DNA from: Lomentospora prolificans
Taxonomy: Eukaryota; Ascomycota; Sordariomycetes; Microascales; Microascaceae
DNA length: 64,000 bases
Assembly (NCBI GenBank): GCA_029532625.1
Contig: JARFXM010000008.1
Location: 1,550,001 to 1,614,000 of the forward strand
Reading direction: 5' to 3'
The notes below the pieces were generated by a model. That model had not been told where the DNA came from and did no database searches. It was given only the letters and a program-made list of their open reading frames with translations. Each line of letters opens with the position of its first letter. Position 1 is the stretch's first letter. Position numbers and translations under genes: made by a program. Shown here one piece after another: positions 11,373 through 22,661 of the stretch.

Positions 11373-14300
11373 ATGGCGCAAACCATAGGAGGATTCCAAG
11401 ATGTCAACCCCGAAGACGAGCACGACATCGAGCAATTTAGCGACGAAGAGCCCCCGCCCATCAAGGACTCGCCTCCTTTTCAGTACTTCTTGATCCGCCA
11501 GGATGTCGAGTTAGAGATAAACTTCCTGGAACGCAGTCTGAAAGGCAAGACGGAGATTATGATTCACGCCCTTGATAGCTCGACGCTCCAGGAGATCGCT
11601 ATCGATGCTCGACAATGCAAGATCGATACCGACAAGATTACTGTGCAGAAAATGCGCAACGGACAACCCATTGGCCCGCCATCCGCCGCACCCGCGACCT
11701 ACGTCGATTCGTACGGTCTTCTAGATCAGCCAAACCTCTATAGGTGGAACGCCAAGCACGCCTCGATCCGCAAAATTCGCCTTCGGCCCTTGATTAGGAC
11801 TCGACAAACCGATCTACCCGCGGAAGATAGAAAATTCGCAGGCTGTACACCGGTTGATGGGTCGTTGCGAGTCAAGATTAAGAATGATGAGCAGTCCAGC
11901 AATCACAGGATTATTGTTCGGAAACCCTCTGCGAATAGCGCAAGCGCCTTTATGGACGGAAAGTCCGATGACGAGATGTCGTATGTCATCTCGATACCCT
12001 TCGAGACCAAAGATATTCGAGATGGGCTCCAATTTGTAGGAGTGGAACCCGGCGACATGAGGTATCCTCACGCCTACACTCGCCATTCGTACGAGCCGGG
12101 TACCGCGTGCTGTCTATTCCCTTGTATCGACGATCACGGATCTTTGGGCGATTGGAAGATTTCTATCAAGTGCCCTAGGACTCTCGGTGATGTCCTTCAT
12201 CAACCCCTTGTCACGCAGAGGCAGACAACCGGAAACGGTTCCGCTGAAGACCAGTCTGCCGAGAACAGCGCGGTGGAGCACGTACTTAGTGAAGAAGACA
12301 AACTCTTGGAGATGACCGTTGTCTGCTCCGGCCTCTTGACAGACGAAATCATCGACCCCAATGATGACCGCAAAAAAGTTATGACCTTTGAATCAGAGAA
12401 GGCCACCTCAGTTCATAAGATCGGCTTTGCGGTTGGTCCCTTCGAGCACGTTGATCTTTTCTCCGACTTTCGAACCGAGGAAGATGATGAGAAGCTCGGT
12501 GCGAGTGCTTTAAAGATTCATGGCTACTGTTTGCCTAGGAGAGCAGATTGGGTGAGGAATACCTGCGTCGCTCTCGCTACTGCTGCCGATTATCTATCCC
12601 TCACCTTTTCCGGCTACCCCTACGATAGCTACAAGCTTTGCTTCGTAGAGGACTTGGTTGAAGATACCCTACCACTGTACTCGTTTTCTTTCGTTTCGAC
12701 GCGCCTCCTCTACTCAGAAAGGATCATTGACACCGAAGTCGATGTAACCAGAAAGTTAGTACACAGCCTCGCCACCCAGTGGAGCGGCGCCTGTGTTATA
12801 CCAAACACACGCCGCGATCGTTGGGTAACAACTGGTATTGCGTATTATATGACCGACCTCTTCATGAAGAAGCTGTGCGGCAATAACGAATATCGTTTTC
12901 GAATCAAGGTCGCTGCCGACAAGCTCGTGGAGATGGATATTAACCGCCCCTCCCTCTATGATCTTGGCCAGTACCTTCATGTCGGCGATTTTGAACGGGA
13001 GTTTATGGATTTGAAGGCACCCTTGGTGCTCTTTATCCTGGATAAGCGCATAGTGAAGGCGACTAGTGGCTCTCATAACTTGACGCAAATCCTCTCCCGT
13101 CTCTTTACCAAGGCTAAGATCGAAGGCGATAACGTCATCACAACTAAGAGTTTCCGAAAGCTTTGTGAAAAGACGTCCAAATACAGCCTCGACACTTTCT
13201 GGGAGCAGTGGGTGTACGGTTCAGGCTGCCCGCGCATCCAGGTTACACATCGGTTTAACAAAAAGCGCCTATGTGTCGAGATGACTATTAGTCAGGTGCA
13301 GAGCCCTGAAGACGTTGCCCGAAAGGAGATGCAACCTTCCGACTTTTTACGAGCTATCAAAGAGAAGCAATATGGCGTCGTGCCTGGGCCGGTTCAGGCG
13401 CTGTTCACCGGGCCCATTACCATCCGCATACACGAGGCGGATGGTACTCCTTACGAACACATAGTTGAAATTCGCGAGGACACCGCCCAGAAGAGAATGG
13501 TCAAGTTTGACATTCCGTACAACACAAAGTACAAGAGGCTAAAGCGCCGTCGCGAGAAGAAACAGGCGAGCGCGGGTGCCGCGGCCGAAGCCGCGGCAGC
13601 CGGCAGCGACGAAGGCTTCATATATTGCCTGGGAGACACCATCAATACCCCCGCCGATATGGAGCGGTTCCGCGCAGAAGAATACAACGAGGCTACTGAG
13701 AAGCAGATGGACGCGGAATCCTACGAGTGGCTCCGTGTCGACACCGACTTTGAATGGCTTTGCTCGATGAAAGTTGGCATGGCTCACTACATGTTCGTTT
13801 CGCAACTTCAACAGGATAGAGATATCGTCGCCCAGGAAGATACCCTCCTCTACATCCAGAGAGAATCGCCACACCCTGTAGCCTCCACGGTTCTGGCCCG
13901 GACCCTGATGGACATCAAATATTTCTACGGCATTCGTACCATGGCAGCTGAACTCCTGAAGTACCAGTGCAATGATGCTATGGGGATGAGAGGTATGGTC
14001 CAGCTAGAAATGGCATTCCGGGACATGTTCTGCATCCCAGGCTCGAACACGCCGAAACCGAACGACTTTACGGATAAAAGGCAGTATCTTGTGCAGTGCG
14101 CCATCCCCGAATCTCTGTCTCAGGTTCGTGATAAGAACGGAAAGTGCCCGCTCAGAATCAAGCGCTTCATCCTTGATCTCTTGAGGCTTAATAACAATAG
14201 CCAAAACGATTTCAATGATGACTTTTACGTTGCGAAGTTGATTACATCAGTGGCCAACACCCTAATTCCTAGCAAGACGCAGCAGACTATGTCGTTCTCC

Positions 14301-16129
14301 TTTGATGACGATGAGGTGGACCATGAGCGCGAAGAGGAGAAACTCAAGGAAGAAGCTCTTGAAGAGATCAACCGCCATCTTAGACGCGACGAATGGTCCC
14401 ACTCCTACCAGAATGTGTGGACGATAGCGGGTCTTGATGCTAAGCAGCGGCTCATGAAGGCGGGTGTGATCCCGGTCGATGGACTGGATTTTGTCAAGTA
14501 TCTCCAGGACGCCACTTACGACGACGTGAGAATCAAGTGCTGGGCGGCATTAGTGGATCTCGGCTTCATGATTGAACCCGTCATTTTCAAGCTCTTCATG
14601 TGCTGCCTCAGCACGGACAGGTCGCCATACGTGCGAGACCGCCTGATGAAGATATTGTGTGAGGGCTTAGCGACCATCGCATTTGGGGAGTACGCAAAGC
14701 CCAAGACGCAAACCACAGCAGCCCATGGCACGGATCCGGCGATTAAGGGCGATCCGGATCTTGACATGGCGGATGCCGATGATGACGGACTCGTGGTAGT
14801 TAATAACGAAGCCACAGAGCGCGCTCACGAGGAGCAGCGGAAATTGGCACAACGCAAGAAAGACTTACCACTGGCGCTTGCCGCGCTGAAGAAGGAGATG
14901 GAGTCGACCTACGCGGATGTAGAGAGGGAGCTCCAGCGCGCCGTGTGGAAGGCGATAGATTCACCAGCCCTCGGACACGCCGAGAGGATTACCCTACTCG
15001 AGCTGTGCGTAACCATGTTTGACGAGGCGGATCGCTGGATCATTACACTCCAGTATCCCAAGCGATGGAAGGTGACCCGCAACGTTTATCGTCATAATTC
15101 CTCAAGCGTAAGTGCTCAACCCAGCTGCTCGGCACATGAATTCTACTAACTTTCTTGCAGTTACTCGTCAACTTCAAGTCCTACTACCGCACAAAACCAC
15201 TGAATCCCGAACCCCTAGCGATACCTCCCCAACCGCCCACGCCAGCACCATCCGAGCCTAAGCGGCCACTGATTGTCGCGCGCTCCTCCTCTATCAAGGT
15301 CAGCCGTCCTTCCATCTCCGCTACGTCAGCTGGCGGCACCAGTGCCACCGCCACACCCAGCTCGGAGAAGCCTAGCATCGCCGTCACGGTGCCCAGTCAC
15401 GCTGACTCCATTGTCGCGTCGCCCGCTGCCGCCACCCCCAAGCCGCAGATCGAGCGCAAGAACACTCTGTCCATCTCCACCTCGTCTTCCAATAAATCAG
15501 CGAAGCGGCCCCGCGATAAGCTCCAAGACGCGGCACTTGCCGGAACACCAGCTCCCAAGAGACCCAAGGTGGAGAAGACCCCCAAGTCAGCGGTGGGTAC
15601 GCCATCTAAGCGCTCGCGTATCGTGACTATTAAACACCCATCGCTCCGTGAGACGCTTAAGAAGGTCATGGGCAGCGACCGAAAAGGTCACCAAGGCATC
15701 AAAGTGGGTTCGTTGTCGTCGTCCAAGGCCACCTCTTCATCCGTCGCCGCGCCTTCGCCGCCTCCCATGTCTTCCATTCAGGCCAAGCCCGCTAGGAAAC
15801 CTCTACCAATGGGCCCCGCTGGCTCACCATCCCCGGCTACAACAAATGGTGGTGCAAGAGTACCGCTTCCTGATGGAAAGAGCTCGGCTCCCGCACCGGC
15901 ACCTCCCCCTCGACCCAAGATTATGCTTAAACTAAAGCGCCCGGATCCCCCCCCCGTAAAGAGCGGACTCTCGTCTAGCCTACCGAAACGGAAAACGCAG
16001 CGCGAGGCAGTTTTAGATGCGTCTTTCTTAATGATCCGAATGAGATTTTCCGCTGGGTTTTTTTTTTCTTCTTCTTTTTATCTTTTTGTCTTTTTCGGCT
16101 CGTTTTGGTCAAGCATAGGGAGGGGGTAA
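11373..16129 (+). CDS. TAF2: TFIID subunit 2 (TAF2 / TSM1 homologue)
   Basis: Two exons, 11373-15107 and 15161-16129, give 1567 residues. The intron is GTAAGT...CTAAC...TTGCAG. TAF2 is a large TFIID subunit that helps bind core promoter DNA around the initiator. The protein starts with a short acidic leader; residues about 30-560 form an M1-aminopeptidase-like fold (QDVELEINFLERSLKGKTEI, YPYDSYKLCFVEDL) without the catalytic HExxH, as expected for TAF2. Helical repeats follow to about 1250, for example RIKRFILDLLRLNNNSQNDF. The C-terminal 300 residues after the intron are Ser/Pro/Lys-rich and disordered, with several KRP or KRPK patches. The start at 11373 gives the usual acidic N-terminus. 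The last 30 or so residues are oddly Phe-rich and read through a T-run at 16059-16067; they may not belong to the native protein. Confidence 0.92.
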
Positions 16130-17112
16130 TGACCGGACCGCACGGCGTTGGTACGCACTAGTTAGGGACGAGACGTCTCCTCTTTTCTTTTTGTCTGTTT
16201 CATCCTTTTTTTCGTCTTATTCTCTCGTATCCTGTATTGAAACCCCGCCCCGTCTTCTCCTTCTAAGGGGTGTTGAATTTGTGAGTGGCAGGCAAGGAGG
16301 CTACGAGGAAAGGGAGGAAAGCGACGTTGGCTTGAGTAGGTTGCACTTTGAGTCTGGCCCGGTCGGGGAGTTCGAGGAGGTGGAATGTCTCTGTGTATGT
16401 TAGGGTGATCACGGTAGCTCTAATGACTGTTGAGCGGAGAAGCTATACTACTTGAGAATGCCGTGAAAAATGTTTTGACTTGATAGATGGTGCTAGTCTG
16501 GCCATCGCCGTGGTATCCTCAATCAGTCGAGAAGTGATAACGCCCATCATACTCTACCCGTTTTCACCATCATGGATGGCCCTCGGCGGGAGATTCGTGG
16601 AACCAGAAAAACCAGTCTATTTTATCCACATACTCTCCTCTGTATTTATTGTATTATACACGATATTACTACAACTCCTTCCTCCATCCCATTCCCATCC
16701 CGAAACCCGGTATATTCCTGCCCAAGGGCTCCAGATTCGACGACGTTCCGACGCAGTGATGGATATCGAGGACAGAATAAGAAAGGCCAAGAGAGATATG
16801 GATGACGGCCCCCTTTTTTTGTCCAAATAGCAACCAAAGGACGCACAAAACCTAAGGAAAGGAAATGGATGAGATATGCCAAGGATACCGGAAAGCCAGG
16901 TGAAAAAAAAAAAAAAAAAGTTCTAAAAAGAAAAGCTAATGTCGAGAGGCGTGCTATGTGTAGTGTAATAAAAATGTACGTGATGATGGAGAAAAAATAA
17001 ACAAAATAAGGAGCGCATGTAACGTGAGAGATATAATCACCGAGAGCAAGAGACACAGGGTAAGAGAAAGAAAAGGGAAAAGGAAAAAAAAAAAAAAAAA
17101 AAATTCGCTTCT
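16130..17112. other. Convergent 3' intergenic region between TAF2 and the Cdc1/Ted1-like gene
   Basis: It holds the two facing 3' UTRs and no credible gene. Two long A runs lie near its right end, 17 bases at 16903-16919 and 20 bases at 17084-17103. The second begins only 9-10 bases past the stop codon of the minus-strand gene, so it is a U-tract in that transcript's 3' UTR. Confidence 0.5.
17084..17103. repeat. Poly(A) tract, 20 bases
   Basis: An uninterrupted run of 20 A on the plus strand, immediately downstream of the stop codon of the Cdc1/Ted1-like gene on the minus strand. Such runs change length readily, and the true length may differ from the assembly. Confidence 0.9.
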
Positions 17113-19388
17113 TTATCCCCTATGATTAAGGTACGCCCACAGCAAAACCGCCATCCACCCCACCCGCCAACTCATGGCCCCAAACTCCCTAAGCACGACC
17201 TTGGGCTCGACGGTCCTCCTCCGGCCCGAGGCTGCGCGCCAGATGCTGCGCGACTTTCCGCTGTCGTAAAAGTCGTTGTTGATGTGGATGCGCAGCTGCT
17301 TGTGGCCGCCGGTGCCGCCCCATCCCCAGCGGGACGAGCCAACGCCGCCTTTGGGGTTCTTGCGCTTGGACTTCCACGAGGCGGAGGACGAGGCGGAGGA
17401 CGAGGAGGAGGCGGGGTCACGGGCGACGTAATCGGCCGAGGAGACGGGGTTGCGGGTGCGGGAGGCGGAGAGGGAGGAGAGGCGCTTGGGGTGGGTGTTG
17501 GAGGAGGAGGAAGAGTTGAGGTGCGGGTCATCGTCGTCGCGCTTCTCCTTGTGGAGGGGCAGGTAGGAGGAAGAAAAGGAGGAACCGGGCGGACCGCCGG
17601 AGGAAGGGTTGAGGGAGTGGGCGAAGGCGGGGAGGCCGAGGAAGGAGACGAGGAAGGCGCGGATGCCGATGAGGGAGAGGGAGACGACGACGAAAAAGAT
17701 GTAGCCGACGTAGGTGCGGAAGGCGTTGGGGAGGAGGCAGAGGTGCGTCTGCATGGTGGGCTCGCCTGGGCGGAGGGACCGGCCGGCGTCGTCGACGGGG
17801 TTCCACATGCTCACCATGACGAAGCCGGGGGTGGGGACGCCCATGGCCATGCTGATGCTCTTGACGGTGATTTCGACGGCGCTGTTCTTGGCGGCGGAAT
17901 GGGTGAGCTCGCAGTAGTCGTGGTCGTCGCCGGAGAAGACGCGCTTTACGTTGCCGATGCTGTTGATGAGCTTTACCGAGTCGTCCTCGCTGAGCACGTT
18001 CTGGTACTGGTAGCCCGCGGTGACGGAGATGGCGTTTCGATGGTCGACCACGCGGCCAACCGCGTCGGTAGGCAAGGGTTTGCTCGGGGGCCAGTGCTCC
18101 CTCATGGGACCGCAGGGCGTGCCCGGTTCGCGGTACAGCGGGACGTGGGTGAGCAGGATGGTGGGGAAGTCGGCAACTTCAGACTTATCCTCCTCCACGG
18201 CAAAATCCGCTGCAGTCAGCTTCGAAGCGTCGATGGCGCTATGCGGCAACTGAGACTCCACGTTATCACCACGGAGGAACCTCAGTTGATCCAGCACGGC
18301 TTTGCGCTTGAAGGCTTTAACCTCCTTCAGGAACTGGTCGGCGGGGCCGTAGATGTGCTCGAGGTTCTCGGTGCGAGCTTGCTCCGAGGTACCCGCGCTC
18401 AGCGACACCGTATCCACCGACACGATAGTATGGTTCCCCACAACATCGACCCGGTTGGGCTCGCCGAAGAAGGCGCTAAATCGGTCGCGAACGGGGACTT
18501 TCACCATGGAGCCAAAGCCAAGATCGTGGTTTCCAGGCAAGCTGGCCACGAGCTTCCTTCCCATTTTAAGTGGCCCATGGTTGACGTGGGATACTCCTTC
18601 GTCGTGATACGGCTTAAAAAAGATGTCGCTGAACCTCTGGTACTCCTGGAGCCAAAAGTCCTCGCCGTACTTCTTCTTCCACACCTTGGCGTGTTCTCTC
18701 TCGTTCTTGGGATAGGCTCGGGCCCAGCTCGCCTCGTTAAAGTCGCCACTCGCCGTCTTCCACTCGCGTCCGCCGTCAAAGAGATCGCCCAGGAAGAATA
18801 GAGAGTCGGGATGCAGCTGGCCCTGCAGCTCGTTGTAGGATCGACGAAGGTAGTTGTCGGTCACGAGCATGGTGAGGTCGTTGAGGGGCCAAGGGCGGCC
18901 AGGGTAGGATTTGGGATCGATCAGCTGGGGATCGGCGACGAAGACGAGGTGGTGGGGTTTTGCATCCTTGGGCTATGGCGAAAGCACGGTTAGTATGATC
19001 TGCAAAAGGGCTCGGAGGGGAAGAAGCAGAAGTCGGGCCATACCCAGTTTTCCCACTTGTTCCATTTGCACTGCTCTACCTTCCAGTGGAAGAGCCACCT
19101 CTCGCCGCGCAGCAGCACAAACAGCCATATGAGAACAATCAAATGAGGGAAGCTGAGCAGTCGTCTCTTGGTCAAGTTCCTCCGCACATGCCACATCACC
19201 GTCGCGGCAAAATTGGCCGCCATCTTCAGGCCGGGGCCGCGGGAGAAGGTATAGACTGAGGCGCCGGTTCGGACGGCGACGCGCTTCGCTGAGCGCAGAA
19301 CATCGTTGCAGGAGGTGGATCGGTGGTCTTCAAAGGGGTTTTGGCGGGCCTTGACGCCGTGGTAGGGGTTCTTAAATGGCGACGACAT
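17113..19388 (-). CDS. Cdc1/Ted1-family metallophosphoesterase, ER membrane
   Basis: Two exons, 19044-19388 and 17113-18972 (minus strand), give 734 residues; the 71-nt intron has ACTAACC and ends ATAG. Joining the exons gives HHLVFVADPQLIDPKSYPG, the first metal-binding motif of the Cdc1/Ted1/PGAP5 group. GDLFDGGR, LPGNHDLGFG, LTHVPLY and FSGDDHDYCE follow in order, which completes the two-metal phosphoesterase set. A membrane segment (about residues 80-95, LIVLIWLFVLL) precedes the catalytic domain and another follows it (YIFFVVVSLSLIGIRAFLV, about 500), so the active site should face the ER lumen. Yeast Ted1 and Cdc1 and mammalian PGAP5 remove ethanolamine-phosphate from GPI glycans; that role is inferred here. 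The Ser-rich tail ends in a further hydrophobic segment. The protein is longer than the yeast ones (about 470-490 residues), mainly through this tail. A 559-codon frame lies antisense to it and is a composition artefact. Confidence 0.88.
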
Positions 19389-21023
19389 GGTGGGCAGCCA
19401 TCTGCGCCCCTAAGCTTGTGGGGGGAAGTTGGATTTCAAGGAGCGAGCAGGCGTCCAGCTCCTCCTCCTATTCCCGGTGGCGGGAAGGACGTGGGTTCAG
19501 ATGTCGATGAGCCAAGCGCATACACTGAATCAAAAGGCAGGTGCGCAGGGAAATCAAGCTGCTCTGCAAGGCTTGCGGGCGTGGTTAGCAGCGGTTCGAG
19601 AGGTTCGAGTCTGAGAGTTTTCGTTAATAGATCTCGCTGAAGAGAGGACAGATGCTGGCGGAAGCCAAATGTGTAAGATGCCCTTGACGGCAGAAGTTCT
19701 TCATTAAACCCTGCAGAGTACGTACCTCTGGAGCCTCTTTTCGAAATAATAAGCCGATCGGTCGGATAAAAGAGCAGAGGCAACCACGTGTAAACAAATT
19801 TCTTTCCTTTTCCTTCGCGCCAATTATCTAGTTCATCGCGGGCTTTATTATTTGTCTATCTCCAAGGGTTGTTTTGTTAAGAGCAATCAAGGGCCCTGGA
19901 AGAATGGATTGAATGTCGAAAATATACAAGTATCCGAAGAAAAGTTCAAAGATAGGGATGGCCAGCTAGCCAGGCCAGCGATCCAGCCACCAGGCGTGGC
20001 CAGGCGTGGCTGGCGATCGACAGCCAGCCTGGGCCCCCTTTCACTCTGTCGATTCCACAGGGTGATTTTTTTTAGCACGGTCTAAAAATGGACAGACAGA
20101 GGTTGACCTAACCTTATTTAGTTCAATTGCGGAGACCATCATCAATTGGAACATCAAGGAATGGAGGGCTCACAATTGAGCGTTCACGTTGCGCTCCGAT
20201 GCCAGCCTATTCGACTTGGTAAACCAGAGCCAGAGGCCGCCAGCCTGGCTGTTTCCAGAAGACGGAAACCTTGTGATCCTTTCTCCCGATGGGAACACTC
20301 TCAGTGCTTCTTCCTTGGTTGCGTCGGTCCCTGCTGGCCGTGACTCCCGATCGAGTGGATTCCCTCATTACCAAGGACAATGCTGGCGATCCACCCCGGA
20401 CACAGTGTGATACAGGGTACCATTGATGGAGACTCGACCCTGGGTGGACAGGGTGGGTGGATACGAACTGGAATATGCCGCGTTAGCCAGCTGGCTTCCC
20501 AGTGGCTGCCAATTGACCTTGATCAATTGGTCTCAAGGTTGTCTCTGCCAGCCAGGCCACAGTGCCCCAGTCTCTCCTGTGCTGGCTCTAAGCATAATCA
20601 GTACTATTAGCCTGGCCAGGCGTTGCTGGCACCGAGTTCTCCGAAGCCTGCCTGGCTGGCCAGTTCCAAACCCCTGAAACAATTGAGCCAGCTCCGACGA
20701 GTCCGCTGGCCACCGAATCCCGAGCTTGGAGATAAACCAACCAACGACCGTCGGTTCCAACTTTTTTTTTTGGAGTCGCCCTGGTCTATCTGACCTTTTT
20801 TTCGCGCAACGTCAATTTTAACCCATCCTTCATCCTTCCTCCGTTGTCTTTCTTTTCTTTTCTTTTTTTCTCTTTTTCTTCTCTCTCCCCTTCTTTCACC
20901 CTCAATTCTTTCTAGATTGCCTCTTCCCACCCAATTGGCACTCTTCCACCTCCAAGAATTGAGGCCCTATCCACACTCCCTTTTAACCTCATCCCGGTTG
21001 TACCTCAGACGCGTCTCGCAACC
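19389..21023. other. Divergent intergenic region rich in GCCAGC/GCTGGC and CAATTG words
   Basis: 1.6 kb between the divergently transcribed Cdc1/Ted1-like and Psg1-like genes. No coding frame is convincing. The interval 19960-20720 is unusual for its dense GCCAGC, GCTGGC, GCCAGG and CCTGGC words, six CAATTG sites (for example 20125, 20144, 20173, 20510, 20524, 20680) and a perfect 10-base tandem repeat, CAGGCGTGGC twice, at 19991-20010. A T-rich, C-rich leader (20760-21000) leads to the plus-strand start. Confidence 0.5.
19991..20010. repeat. Tandem duplication of CAGGCGTGGC
   Basis: Two adjacent perfect copies of a 10-base unit, flanked by further GCCAGG and GCTGGC words in the 19960-20720 segment. 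It is probably a small local duplication, and a regulatory role is unproven. Confidence 0.8.
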
Positions 21024-22352
21024 ATGCTCGCGTCATCCCTCCTCCCGCTCTTCCTCCCCGCCCTCGCCCACGCCCTGCCCAACCCGTCCGCTCCACCGCC
21101 ACCCGCCCTCGAAGCTCGCCAAGCCCCCGCCACCGCCGTCTGGGTCTCCGTTGACGAGAGCGGCACCCCCGTCACCACCGTAACCCCCCACGAGACCACC
21201 GTCGACAGCACGCCCACCCTCGCCGACGCAGCCCCCAACGAGGTCACCGGTACCGTCTTCACCCTCACCGAGAACGTCGTCATCTCCACCAGCACCGGCT
21301 CGCGCGTGCCCGCGCCCACGAACCCTGCAAGCAAGAACCCCGCCGGAGCTTTTGCGCGATGCTTCAAGGAGGACGATGACGAGTTTGCGCCGTTTTGCGA
21401 TCCTTCGGCCGAGTCTGAGGTTCATGTTGACCGCACCTACTACAGTATGGCGAACGCCCTTTTTTTTCCTTTCCTTTTTCCTTTTCCTTTTTTTTTTTCT
21501 TTCTTCACACCTTGCATGGATATATATAAGTAAAAATGAGCGTAGCCCACTAACAGTCCTCTCCCCCGTCATACAGTCACCTGGAACCCCGACTTCTTCA
21601 ACGACACCCTCACAAAACTAAACAACACGGCCGAGTGGCGCATCCGCATCCGCGCCGACCGCGTCGACGCCACCAACGGCTCCATCGGCGCCAAAGCCTT
21701 CGAAACCGACGACTCCTACCCAGCCTCCTGGGGCGTCTACCCCTGGCGCATCACCTCCTCCGTCCTCGAGTCCAAGCAGCCCACCAACGTCTCCCTCCTC
21801 ATCCTCGCTCACCGCCAGGGCCAGGCCGAGACCGTCGAGCACCGCGGCCCCACCGTCTTCGTCACCTACCCCCCGGCCTTCCGGACCGAGTCTCCACGCC
21901 TCCCCAAGGGCGCTGAGCTCTACATAGCCCTCCCCTCCGTCGCCGGATTCATCCTCGTCGTCGTCTTCGGCACCTGCCTCTGGAACAGGAAGTCCCGCAA
22001 GATCGACATTGGCAACATCATGAGCAGGTCCAGGCACGGGTACGGCGTCGGCAAGGCCCGCGCCAGGAGGCTCGCCGGCCACGTGAGGAAGAGCATGCGC
22101 AGGAAGGAGGAGAGGGGCGTCATGCTCGACGAGTGGGAGCTCAACGAGGACCACTTGAGCCCCGGAGAAAGGTACAGGGATATGCCTGCGCCCGGCAGGA
22201 GGGACAGCGACGCCCTCGGAAGCCTTGCTGGCACTCCTGTCAATGATAGGTTCCCTCGCTCCCCTGCGCCCGATAGCGAAGGCAGGAATGTCTTCAGGGA
22301 AGAGATGGAGAGGCAAAACAGGGAGAGGGGCGATGCGCCCAACTACTTGTAG
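21024..22352 (+). CDS. Single-pass membrane glycoprotein, Psg1-like
   Basis: Two exons, 21024-21444 and 21577-22352, give 398 residues. The 132-nt intron contains T-rich tracts and a CACTAACAG branch; the junction restores YYITWNPDFF. A signal peptide (MLASSLLPLFLPALAHALP) is followed by a Thr/Pro-rich luminal segment with an EARQ site that could be cleaved by a Kex2-like protease. A domain with FAPFCDP and the TWNPDFF phrase comes next, with N-glycosylation sequons such as NDT and NNT. A membrane helix (YIALPSVAGFILVVVFGTCLW, about residue 255-275) precedes a basic, Arg-rich cytoplasmic tail. This layout and the CxP...TWNP phrase resemble the yeast Psg1 (YKL077W) family, which stabilises the plasma-membrane ATPase Pma1 in the Golgi. 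The family call is from memory and moderately sure; the type I topology is well supported. Confidence 0.75.
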
Positions 22353-22661
22353 AGAGATCTTTGGTCTCAAGAAGAATACAAAGTCTGTAATACTAGGGAA
22401 AGAGTCCACTTCCTATGTGTCTAGAGTATGTATGCTCTTTCCTATTAACCCGTTGAAAGGAAAGTAGTTCGGCTCAGGGGTCTATGCGAGACGCACGCGA
22501 ATACCGCGGCACACCCGCTCTCCCATGCACCGGATAACGTTTATAGTGCAGATAACGAAGTCATGACGCTTTCTCTCATCGAACTCCCCAACTCATGTTC
22601 CTGCGCTCATAAGACATAAAATGCGGATACGCATAACGTGAACTCAACTCTACCCATTCAT
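22353..22661. other. Convergent 3' intergenic region
   Basis: 309 bases between the stop codons of the Psg1-like gene and the GH31 gene. It holds the two facing 3' UTRs. I see no gene or repeat. Confidence 0.5.

Noticed and set aside
17122..18801. 559-codon open frame on the plus strand, antisense to the Cdc1/Ted1-like gene
   Set aside because: The translation is Gly/Val/Ala/Asp repeats that mirror the GC-rich third positions of the real gene. The minus-strand protein has all the catalytic motifs.
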